Notes under the pieces: generated by a model | Told to the model about the DNA's origin: nothing | Database searches by the model: none | The model's input: only the letters and a program-made list of their open reading frames with translations | Translations under genes and position numbers: made by a program | Shown here: in pieces, positions 1-5,662 of the stretch | Layout of the letters: each line of letters begins with the position of its first letter | Position numbering within the stretch: position 1 is the first letter of the stretch | Source: Bacteroidota bacterium | GTDB lineage: Bacteria > Bacteroidota > Ignavibacteria > Kapaibacteriales > UBA2268 | Direction: 5' to 3' | Assembly (NCBI GenBank): GCA_017428585.1 | Contig: JAFRQN010000248.1 | Span: forward strand, 1 to 5,662 | Length of the DNA stretch: 5,662 bases

Positions 1-942
1 ACTATCAGAAGGATCCATATCACTCTTTCTAAATGTTATATAATTGCTTGATGTACTTGGATCTAAACCTCTATATACTATTGAATCAGAACCATCAGGT
101 CCTGTAATAGTAAAGGTGGCTTTCATAGCAGGATATGAATTCGGTAAATTCCCTACAAATACTTTAAAACCTGGTATTTCATTCCTATCCCTTGGCTCTG
201 CCTGTGAATATAATGCACCTGCTAAAAATGAATAATTATTTGATGGATATATTTCTCTAATTTCTGGACCTTGATCATAGATAAAACGTGTATATGGTCT
301 ATATTGCATTGCATAAGCATAGCCGCTATAACCAGTATAAGCATAACCATAATATGCCATATTAGCTGAACTTGAGAAAGTATAATAGTAAAGTTCGCAA
401 TAAGGCGTACCATAATTAATTGTTCTTGTACCTACAATACAAATTTGAATATTATCTTCTCCATTATAAATAAAATCTCTGTCAAAAACTAACGTATCCC
501 ACTGTCCACTTGTAAATCCTGCAAAACGATTATTTCTCTCATATACTAATTGATAGTCACTATAATCCTTTGTTGGATAGAATGAACTTGTTGCAGGAGT
601 AGTTAATGAGGTAGCTGTTGTATGTTTTATATAGATTTTATAATTATTATGCGCTATATTAGTATAAGAAGTATTACCTGGATATGTTGTTGAATTATAC
701 GCACTAGCTACATAAAAATCCATTTCTTTTAAATACATACTACCTTTATTACCCAGTTCTGCACGAGTAACAATAAACTCATAGATATCATAACCATAGT
801 AATAATATGGAATAAGATATCCATACGAAGTTGTTTGAGCTGAACCCAAGGTTAAGGTATCAGCATACAAACTATTGCTTATATTTATCCCCGCTATAAG
901 CATTATAAGGACGATAAATAATTTTTTAATTAATAACTTCAT
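1..942 (-). CDS. Secreted Tyr/Gly-rich beta-sandwich surface protein (N-terminal 314 residues, C-terminus outside window)
   Basis: The frame is open from the ATG at 942 to the window edge with no stop, giving exactly 314 codons; the end of the gene lies outside. This start is chosen because it begins a textbook Sec signal peptide: MKLLIKK, a hydrophobic core (LFIVLIMLIAGI), and a likely signal peptidase I site after LYA at residue 27. An AAGAGG lies 6 nt upstream. Residues about 28-190 read as one beta-sandwich of a type common in repeat-rich surface proteins of Bacteroidota relatives, with the hallmarks 'KIYIKHTTATSL' (about 102-113) and 'FIYNGEDNIQICIVGT'. From about 225 a second Ig-like domain begins ('IPGFKVFVGNLP' at 256-267, 'TITGPDGSDSIVY' at 278-290) and is still running at the edge. 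Tyr is heavily clustered at 40-54 and 197-222. The only two visible Cys, 168 and 182, could form a disulfide (inference). The domain family assignment is by recognition of sequence style only. Whether it ends in a T9SS sorting domain cannot be seen. Specific function is unknown; structural, adhesive or envelope roles are possible. Confidence 0.85.
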   Translation of the reverse strand, partial: MKLLIKKLFIVLIMLIAGINISNSLYADTLTLGSAQTTSYGYLIPYYYYGYDIYEFIVTRAELGNKGSMYLKEMDFYVASAYNSTTYPGNTSYTNIAHNNYKIYIKHTTATSLTTPATSSFYPTKDYSDYQLVYERNNRFAGFTSGQWDTLVFDRDFIYNGEDNIQICIVGTRTINYGTPYCELYYYTFSSSANMAYYGYAYTGYSGYAYAMQYRPYTRFIYDQGPEIREIYPSNNYSFLAGALYSQAEPRDRNEIPGFKVFVGNLPNSYPAMKATFTITGPDGSDSIVYRGLDPSTSSNYITFRKSDMDPSDS

Positions 943-948
943 TAAAAA

Positions 949-954
949 CCTCTT
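949..954 (-). promoter_or_regulatory. Shine-Dalgarno-like site of the signal-peptide gene
   Basis: On the minus strand AAGAGG is followed by TTTTTA and then ATG at 942, a 6-nt spacer. It supports 942 as the start over the internal ATG at 903, which would remove the basic N-region of the signal peptide. Many Bacteroidota genes lack strong SD sites, so this is supportive rather than decisive. Confidence 0.5.
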
Positions 955-984
955 AATATAATAATTTAATTTATTTTTCTAATT

Positions 985-1013
985 TTACTATAACTATGTA
1001 ATATATACGTCAA
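985..1013 (-). promoter_or_regulatory. Tentative promoter for the left gene
   Basis: On the minus strand TTGACG (1013-1008) matches the sigma70 -35 box at 5 of 6 positions. It is followed either by TATAGT (992-987, spacer 15, 5 of 6 to TATAAT) or by TAGTAA (990-985, spacer 17). Transcription would start near 980 and give a leader of about 40 nt. In such AT-rich DNA chance -10 boxes are common, and Bacteroidota usually use a different consensus (TTTG, then TAnnTTTG), so this is only a candidate. Confidence 0.3.
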
Positions 1014-1093
1014 TCTACATGTAATAGAATTTATACAACACAATGTATGTATATTTAACTAAAATTTAAATATAAAAATACAAAAAAAATATG

Positions 1094-1131
1094 AAAAAAC
1101 CATATTTTTTTTACAAAAAATATGGTTTTTT
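1094..1131. terminator. Perfect 17-bp inverted repeat, likely bidirectional Rho-independent terminator
   Basis: The left arm 1094-1110 (A6, CCATA, T6) is fully complementary to the right arm 1115-1131 (A6, TATGG, T6) around a 4-nt loop, TTAC. Read on either strand it gives a CCATATTTTTT/AAAAAATATGG stem followed by six T, the layout of a bidirectional intrinsic terminator. On the minus strand a further run of eight T lies at 1089-1082. It sits about 100 bp beyond the terminator of the right-hand gene and about 80 bp before the likely start of transcription of the left gene. It has only two G-C pairs, so its strength is uncertain. Confidence 0.65.
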
Positions 1132-1154
1132 ATATATCAAATTTAATTTAATAA

Positions 1155-1175
1155 TGTTTATATGCCTTATAAACA
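1155..1175. repeat. 8-bp palindrome TGTTTATA/TATAAACA
   Basis: The arms 1155-1162 and 1168-1175 are exact inverted complements around a 5-nt centre (TGCCT). The overall span of 21 bp resembles a dimeric regulator operator, or a weak hairpin. It lies between the two terminator hairpins, away from the candidate promoter. Because the arms are A/T-rich, chance occurrence is quite possible. Confidence 0.35.
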
Positions 1176-1221
1176 AATTTATAATTTAATATATATATAA
1201 TAATGTTATAAATTTTAAAAT

Positions 1222-1249
1222 AAAAAAACCCGACTATTATTTAGTCGGG
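1222..1249 (-). terminator. Rho-independent terminator of the large T9SS-cargo gene
   Basis: On the minus strand CCCGACTA (1249-1242) pairs perfectly with TAGTCGGG (1236-1229) across a 5-nt loop, and seven T follow (1228-1222). The hairpin begins 33 nt after the stop codon at 1284-1282. This GC-rich stem stands out sharply in the AT-rich surroundings, so it is a confident intrinsic terminator ending transcription of the gene to its right. Confidence 0.9.
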
Positions 1250-1281
1250 CTTAAATGTTTTTATATAAATTATAATATTCT

Positions 1282-4200
1282 TTATCTTGAAATCACGAAA
1301 TTACGAACTTGTAGATTTCCATCTATACGTATAAACATTGTATAGCTGCCACTATTTAGATTACTTACATTCAATGAAATGTTATTAGTTCCTGCTGTTA
1401 ATTGCTCTGTTTGAACTAATAAACGTTCTCCACTTGCATTGTAAACTTCTACTGTTCCTAAACCTGCAGCTGGAACATCTATACCTAAATTAGCTATATC
1501 TATAACTGGATTTGGTGTTACTGAGCCTATTGTCAATGTTATTGTACCCATTGTAACTACTCTTGCATCACTATAACTATAGCTGCCATCGTAATCTACC
1601 ATACGTAATCTATATGAATATGTATGTCCTGGCAATACATCTGCATCTATTACTTGATAAGTCTTCTCTGCTAATGAATTGCCTGTAGCTTTTACTTCTT
1701 CTATAGATGAATAATTACTAAAGCTGCCATTGATATAATCAGCACGTTCTACAACAAATCTATCTGTATTTAATTCACTTGCTGTCTGCCAATTTATTTC
1801 TACTTGATTGTTGTATGCAGCAACTTCAAAATTATGTAATTCTACTGGTACTATATCACTATTATTATTCTTTATAAAGTCATTAATTGATCTTAATAAA
1901 TTTGATATATTGCCATAATGACGCCAGTCAAAGCCTAACAATACTACATTATAATCACGTGTAGAACCTGCCAAAGATGAAATTTTCTTCTCATTTGGTA
2001 CGTTTATCATATAGGCTTCTGAATTAATACTATCACATACATGACCTATAGTAGTAAAGCCATTTATATGATCTAACTTCTTATATAATATTCCATAAGG
2101 CTCTTCATCAACTGCTATACCATTGTCCCAGCCTGTACGTAAGATCTTTATTGCTTCATTACGTCCTAATGCTAAACCTATTATAGAATGACCATTATAA
2201 GTTACTGGTGATGCTATATTAATAGAATCAGCATATATTGGCAATGATTCTGGTGAATGTACACGTGTTATCTTATAGAATGGTGTTAGATAGAAATTAA
2301 ATGTACTACCATCATCCTGCTCGCCTACACCTACATTTAAGCTTGTATGGAAATATGTATCTATAAAGTCTAATTTCTCTTGTACATTTAATGATAAGAA
2401 ATCTATATCTGTATTAGCATCTTTTACAAACTCTTCACTACCCATGATGAAGTTTAATTTTCCTTCATGTTTGTTTGATGTAAAGAATTTATTCATATCT
2501 CTTACAAAATTCTTATCTCTAAATGTTCTGTCTGTTATATCATAATTGTTATTATTCCATCTGTCTGGATCTATAGACAATTCATCACTTACTATTAATG
2601 TTCTATATAAAGTATAATCTATATTTCTATAATCCCATGCCTTTCTATCTAATATATCTGCTCCATAGAATGGTATGGATTCATTTTCTGCTGATATTGG
2701 TTCTATTCCTAATGATTTCAAGCCTACCAATAATGTATCTAAGTTTAATCGACCTGCTACCATATCCATATTAGTTACTGTGCCTAATGGTACATATTGT
2801 CCATTATCATAGACATTTATTGTATTATATGTATTATAAGCTGAAACGATTAAATCAATATCTGATTTCTTTACATAGTATCTTATTGTTGTAGATATTG
2901 TATTGTTGCTTAAATCCTCATCATGTGTTAATGGTGCACTTAAGACAAATTTATATCTTGGTGTAACATTGTTTTCCATACGGCTAAAATGTATTGGTAA
3001 AGCATAATCTAAATTTGCTCTATTCAATTCTTTATATGTTTGTGGTATCCAGTCACCTTCTGTAAATTCTATCTCAAAATCATCACCTGGACTTAATGTA
3101 ACATATTTCTCGTATGTATATTCTAATATGCTCTCATCTACTGGCTCGAATACTGTGTTATCTTTATTATGCAATGCTTCATTATTATAATATACATTCT
3201 CAAAATTATTTGTATGTAATGCTGCATTGATATTATTTATACTTGAGCTTTCTCTGTATACTTTTAATTGTAATAATCTATTAGTTAATGTTGCTACACC
3301 ATTATTTCTAACTCTTACTACTGGTCTTATTGGTTTATTGTCTATCATCAAGTATTCTGCATCTTTAAATGGACCTGTACTTGATTTATATGTTGCTGGT
3401 GATGCAAAATTTACCAACTCAAAATCTAATGCATATCTGTTTGAATTAAATTCTTCAGCACCAATATCATATTTTTGATCACCGCTGCCTCGTAGTGTAC
3501 CATCTATATCGTCTGGTATGCTTGTCAATATTTTTCCTCTGTTATCCAATGGTGAGTTTAATGGCAATGGATTTCTGTTTATTCTTAATTTAGGATATGT
3601 CTCATCTGAATATACTAAATCACTATAAAATTCTCTCATTACTGAGTAATAATCACTCTTAAACCAATTCTGCCATTGTTCCAACTTCTCATATTCACTT
3701 ACATAACCTGTATCTAATACTGTACCTGTTGTTAAATCTGTATTTACAAATCTATATGCATCTACTACACTGCTGCTGTCCCAATAATATACATTATAAT
3801 TAAATGTATTATTTGCTTCACTTGGTGTTGCACCTTGATAATAAATTACTGATGCTAAATTTGCACGTGATGTGTTAAATGTTTTATCATCAAGATGAAT
3901 TGCATTATTATAAATTGTACTGTTGATTAAGCCTTGTAATCTTAATCCTATATATTCACCATAACTTGTACTATATTCATCTGAAGTCATGATTATTGTA
4001 TTATTAGCTATCTCTATATTCTTAATGTTATATGATGGATCTTCTACTTCATAATATGGTAAGCTATAATCTCCTAATTTCTTTGATAAAGAAATATTTA
4101 TTCCATATCGTTTAGTAGATGGTAAACCACCTTGTATACCCCAGATTATATTATTATATATCTTTGTACGTTCTGCTCTATCTGGGAATACACTACCCAT

Positions 4201-5661
4201 GATTCTATCATATAATAAACTTTGTTCATAACTAATACCGCTTGCCAATATATTTGATCTTACATTGCTTATTTCGTTATTGCTTATTGTCAAGCCTACA
4301 TTATTATAACCATTATATTTATCTCCACGTTGTATACCACCCAATAAGATACCTGCACAATCTACATCTACTTCATTGCCTGATGGATCTTTGGTTACAC
4401 CTAAGATACCATGTATTCTATTGCCTATTATTTGTGAATTTTCTTCATAACCTAAGTAAATACCTGCACGACCTACATCATAAATTAAATTATTATTGTA
4501 TTTATTATCATGGTTATAAACTCTTGCATAACCACCATCTGCACTATCTACTATTACTACAAATGTATTTAATATCTGATTGGTTCTATTATCTTTTATC
4601 TCGTAATGTTTCTTATATAAATAACCTCTATTTGTTTGACTGCCTATAACTCTAAATACATTAACACGTTCTTGGATATTGCCTAAATTATATAATTGTT
4701 CTCCAAATGATGTTAATGATGGATCTGATTTTAATTCAGCCAATGTTACATTAAATAATGAATCTTGAACATCTACTAAGAAGTTATTACCTAAAACCAT
4801 ACCTAAACCTAATGATGTTATACCATAAGTAAATTTAGATATTTCATTATTTGTTATTTCATTATGGTTGCAATATACTGTATCAAAGTTATATCCATTT
4901 CCTCCATAACCTGATTGATATGGCGGTGTAGTTCTTAACAAAATACCTGTAGAATATGTGTAATTATCTGATGCACTTGCACCACTTATCCAATCTTCTC
5001 CCCAATTTAATACAGCACCTTGATATGTTGTGCCTGGTAAATAATATTGATAAGATCTTGTTTCTTTTACACCATCTTCTATTATACAATTCTTTATTGC
5101 ACAATTTGCAACACCATCTAAATAAAATGGTGCTCTAAAGTCATTACCGCCTGTCTCTATTGTAAAATTAAAGGCTTTATAATCGCCGCCATCAAATGTG
5201 ATATATCCATCATTACGTCCCCATTTCTTCTTTTGCAAATCTGTTGCTTCTAATACCATGGCTTCTTTTACTGATGGTGTATCACATGCACCTATCATTA
5301 CACCTATACCTGATTTACTGCGTAATGTAATAGAAATATTTCCTTTTATTTTTGATACATCATAAGCTGGCTTGAATGTGATTGGTCTAATTCTTATTGT
5401 ACCATCTTCTAATGTATCACAAACTCCAACTATTCGTGATCTGAAATCTAATGCTGGATGATATGCTTTCTTTAATGATATAATTCTGCCTGTATTGGTT
5501 GTTAATTCTTCTATTACATCATCATCTAATGTACCTTCTTCATAATTTAAATCTGTTAATTCAAAAGTAACTGTATCTGAAACACCAAATCTATATAATT
5601 GTCTTACTGCATCACCGATTGTTGGATAATTTCCTGTCTTACCTATTGTATAATTGCCAGC
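1282..5661 (-). CDS. Giant multidomain surface protein: beta-helix, CARDB-like, alpha/beta domain, Fn3-like, T9SS sorting domain (N-terminus outside window)
   Basis: The frame is open from the window edge to the TAA at 1284-1282, giving 1459 visible residues, and runs through the ATG at 5298 without a stop. That internal Met (visible residue 122) is not the true start: the 121 codons before it continue the same protein and begin with 'NYTIGKTGNYPTIGDAV', the usual entry of Bacteroidota parallel beta-helix proteins. A signal peptide must lie outside the window. Order of parts: beta-helix about 1-738, CARDB-like 743-931, alpha/beta domain 934-1268, Fn3-like 1271-1371, T9SS type A sorting domain 1377-1459. 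From family knowledge, such proteins cross the inner membrane by Sec and the outer membrane by T9SS, losing the sorting domain and being anchored on the surface or released. The beta-helix suggests carbohydrate binding or cleavage, or a purely structural role, but no catalytic signature could be confirmed. An intrinsic terminator follows 33 nt after the stop. It is not a recognised named protein. Confidence 0.93.
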   Translation of the reverse strand, partial: AGNYTIGKTGNYPTIGDAVRQLYRFGVSDTVTFELTDLNYEEGTLDDDVIEELTTNTGRIISLKKAYHPALDFRSRIVGVCDTLEDGTIRIRPITFKPAYDVSKIKGNISITLRSKSGIGVMIGACDTPSVKEAMVLEATDLQKKKWGRNDGYITFDGGDYKAFNFTIETGGNDFRAPFYLDGVANCAIKNCIIEDGVKETRSYQYYLPGTTYQGAVLNWGEDWISGASASDNYTYSTGILLRTTPPYQSGYGGNGYNFDTVYCNHNEITNNEISKFTYGITSLGLGMVLGNNFLVDVQDSLFNVTLAELKSDPSLTSFGEQLYNLGNIQERVNVFRVIGSQTNRGYLYKKHYEIKDNRTNQILNTFVVIVDSADGGYARVYNHDNKYNNNLIYDVGRAGIYLGYEENSQIIGNRIHGILGVTKDPSGNEVDVDCAGILLGGIQRGDKYNGYNNVGLTISNNEISNVRSNILASGISYEQSLLYDRIMGSVFPDRAERTKIYNNIIWGIQGGLPSTKRYGINISLSKKLGDYSLPYYEVEDPSYNIKNIEIANNTIIMTSDEYSTSYGEYIGLRLQGLINSTIYNNAIHLDDKTFNTSRANLASVIYYQGATPSEANNTFNYNVYYWDSSSVVDAYRFVNTDLTTGTVLDTGYVSEYEKLEQWQNWFKSDYYSVMREFYSDLVYSDETYPKLRINRNPLPLNSPLDNRGKILTSIPDDIDGTLRGSGDQKYDIGAEEFNSNRYALDFELVNFASPATYKSSTGPFKDAEYLMIDNKPIRPVVRVRNNGVATLTNRLLQLKVYRESSSINNINAALHTNNFENVYYNNEALHNKDNTVFEPVDESILEYTYEKYVTLSPGDDFEIEFTEGDWIPQTYKELNRANLDYALPIHFSRMENNVTPRYKFVLSAPLTHDEDLSNNTISTTIRYYVKKSDIDLIVSAYNTYNTINVYDNGQYVPLGTVTNMDMVAGRLNLDTLLVGLKSLGIEPISAENESIPFYGADILDRKAWDYRNIDYTLYRTLIVSDELSIDPDRWNNNNYDITDRTFRDKNFVRDMNKFFTSNKHEGKLNFIMGSEEFVKDANTDIDFLSLNVQEKLDFIDTYFHTSLNVGVGEQDDGSTFNFYLTPFYKITRVHSPESLPIYADSINIASPVTYNGHSIIGLALGRNEAIKILRTGWDNGIAVDEEPYGILYKKLDHINGFTTIGHVCDSINSEAYMINVPNEKKISSLAGSTRDYNVVLLGFDWRHYGNISNLLRSINDFIKNNNSDIVPVELHNFEVAAYNNQVEINWQTASELNTDRFVVERADYINGSFSNYSSIEEVKATGNSLAEKTYQVIDADVLPGHTYSYRLRMVDYDGSYSYSDARVVTMGTITLTIGSVTPNPVIDIANLGIDVPAAGLGTVEVYNASGERLLVQTEQLTAGTNNISLNVSNLNSGSYTMFIRIDGNLQVRNFVISR
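1285..1533 (-). other. Domain: T9SS type A C-terminal sorting domain (visible residues 1377-1459)
   Basis: The key blocks of the family appear in order: 'TPNPVID' at 1382-1388, 'GTVEVYNASGERL' at 1402-1414, 'LTAGTNNISLNVSNLNSGSY' at 1421-1440, and a final strand 'VRNFVISR' at the very C-terminus. This directs Por-type export through the outer membrane and is normally removed by the sortase-like PorU. It is the main evidence both for the cell-surface fate of this protein and for the taxonomic group. Confidence 0.92.
1549..1851 (-). other. Domain: Fn3-like module preceding the sorting domain (visible residues 1271-1371)
   Basis: It begins 'VPVELHNFEV' and continues 'VEINWQTASELNTDRFVVER', 'TYQVIDADVLPGHTYSYRLRMVDYDGSYSYSD'-type text. 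This module very often sits directly before the C-terminal sorting domain in Bacteroidota secreted proteins, where it is thought to act as a spacer or interaction module. The match to the family wording is close over the whole length. Confidence 0.85.
1858..2862 (-). other. Domain: alpha/beta, possible degenerate Rossmann/GATase1-like fold (visible residues 934-1268)
   Basis: Hydrophobic strands alternate with helices: 'IDLIVSAYN', 'LLVGLKSLGI', 'YRTLIVSDELS', 'KLNFIMGSEEFV', 'SIIGLALG', 'YNVVLLGFDWRHY', then the helix 'ISNLLRSINDFIKNN'. The layout resembles GATase1/ThuA-like domains that follow other modules in secreted proteins of this group, in which a late strand and helix read like 'vvllgFdw..i....ll.sil.fi'. 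At the turn where a nucleophilic Cys would sit, the sequence is 'IMGSEE', and the only Cys of the domain is residue 1209 ('GHVCDS'). A classical amidotransferase activity is therefore not supported. Confidence 0.4.
2869..3435 (-). other. Domain: CARDB-like beta-sandwich (visible residues 743-931)
   Basis: The core reads 'RPVVRVRNNGVATLTNRLLQLKVY', then 'YVTLSPGDDFEIEF', then 'DLSNNTISTTIRYYV'. This is the N-G-xx-x-L ... L-xPG-xx-x-x-x-F ... E/D-x-x-N-N-T pattern of CARDB-type adhesion-like modules that connect larger domains in secreted proteins. A long Asn-rich insertion (about residues 805-850) enlarges it beyond a minimal CARDB unit. Assignment is by pattern only. Confidence 0.55.
3448..5661 (-). 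other. Domain: right-handed parallel beta-helix (visible residues 1-738)
   Basis: The segment opens with the 'YTIG...YPTIGDAV' motif and shows repeated coils carrying Asn-ladder turns: 'NHNEITNNEISKF', 'NNLIYDV', 'IIGNRIHGI', 'GLTISNNEISNV', 'IYNNIIWGI', 'IEIANNTIIM', 'STIYNNAIHL'. Coil spacing is about 20-25 residues where it can be followed, as expected for pectate-lyase-like or NosD-like helices. It ends in 'DIDGTLRGSG' and 'DIGAEEF' (732-738), the familiar closing motif of such domains in Bacteroidota relatives. Active-site residues cannot be assigned from sequence alone. Confidence 0.85.
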
Positions 5662-5662
5662 C

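Larger units (their letters stand above)
943..1281. other. 339-bp intergenic region with terminators and palindromes, no gene
   Basis: No convincing coding frame exists here on either strand. The DNA is extremely AT-rich, with many A and T runs. What it holds is listed separately: the terminator of the right-hand gene, two further inverted repeats, a candidate promoter and an SD-like site. TAAATTTG, which fits the Bacteroidetes -7 pattern TAnnTTTG, occurs twice on the minus strand (1145-1138 and 1181-1174). Neither has a well-spaced upstream TTTG that I would trust. Confidence 0.7.

Noticed and set aside
44..235. Plus-strand open frame of 63 codons
   Set aside because: Lies opposite the left gene, whose minus-strand frame has a signal peptide and recognisable domains.
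222..413. Minus-strand open frame of 63 codons in another frame
   Set aside because: Overlaps the left gene in a different frame; hydrophobic text arises from shifted Tyr/Ala codons.
1138..1181. TAnnTTTG boxes as a Bacteroidetes-type promoter
   Set aside because: Two matches on the minus strand, but no upstream TTTG at the usual spacing of about 19-21 nt; the two boxes themselves are 28 nt apart.
1147..1216. Near-direct repeats of AATAATGTTTATA-like text in the intergenic region
   Set aside because: Imperfect and built from A/T only apart from one G; expected by chance in such low-complexity DNA.
3227..3478. Plus-strand open frame of 83 codons
   Set aside because: Antisense shadow of the CARDB-like domain; no ribosome site or recognisable product.
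4242..4649. Plus-strand open frame of 135 codons, rich in His, Leu and Tyr
   Set aside because: It lies wholly opposite the strongly supported beta-helix coding sequence, has no domain or signal of its own, and its composition is what the antisense of AT-rich Asn/Ile/Tyr codons yields.
4956..5138. Plus-strand open frame of 60 codons, Leu/His-rich
   Set aside because: Antisense shadow of the beta-helix; same composition artefact.
5296..5298. ATG as the start of the large protein
   Set aside because: The frame stays open for another 121 codons to the window edge and carries the characteristic beta-helix entry motif, and no signal peptide follows this Met.

Overview
The window is AT-rich (roughly 30% G+C by eye, lower between genes). 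It carries two protein genes, both on the minus strand and both cut by a window edge. The downstream edge removes the C-terminus of the left gene, and the upstream edge removes the N-terminus of the right gene. Both encode large, modular, beta-rich exported proteins. The right-hand protein ends in a clear type IX secretion system (T9SS) type A sorting domain. T9SS is confined to the Bacteroidota and relatives (Bacteroidota/Ignavibacteria/Kapabacteria-like lineages), so the source is most likely a low-GC member of that group. I cannot name it more finely.

Layout, left to right. Positions 1-942 (minus) hold the first 314 residues of a secreted Tyr/Gly-rich beta-sandwich protein with a clean Sec signal peptide. 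Positions 943-1281 are a 339-bp non-coding gap holding, on the minus strand, a strong Rho-independent terminator for the right-hand gene (1222-1249), an 8-bp palindrome (1155-1175), a perfect 17-bp inverted repeat that can act as a terminator in either direction (1094-1131), a tentative promoter (985-1013) and a Shine-Dalgarno-like site (949-954) for the left gene. Positions 1282-5661 (minus) are the last 1459 residues of a giant surface protein. Its parts, in N-to-C order, are a right-handed parallel beta-helix, a CARDB-like beta-sandwich, a roughly 330-residue alpha/beta domain that looks like a degenerate Rossmann/GATase1-type fold, an Fn3-like domain of the 'PVEL.F...NW.TASE.N...F.VER' type, and the T9SS sorting domain.

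The two genes point the same way but are separated by terminators and about 340 bp, so they are probably transcribed separately. Both proteins look like envelope or secreted components. Nothing identifies a substrate. I found no RNA gene, CRISPR array, transposon or defence system. The most interesting items are the alpha/beta domain buried in the large T9SS cargo and the compact doubled-terminator intergenic region.
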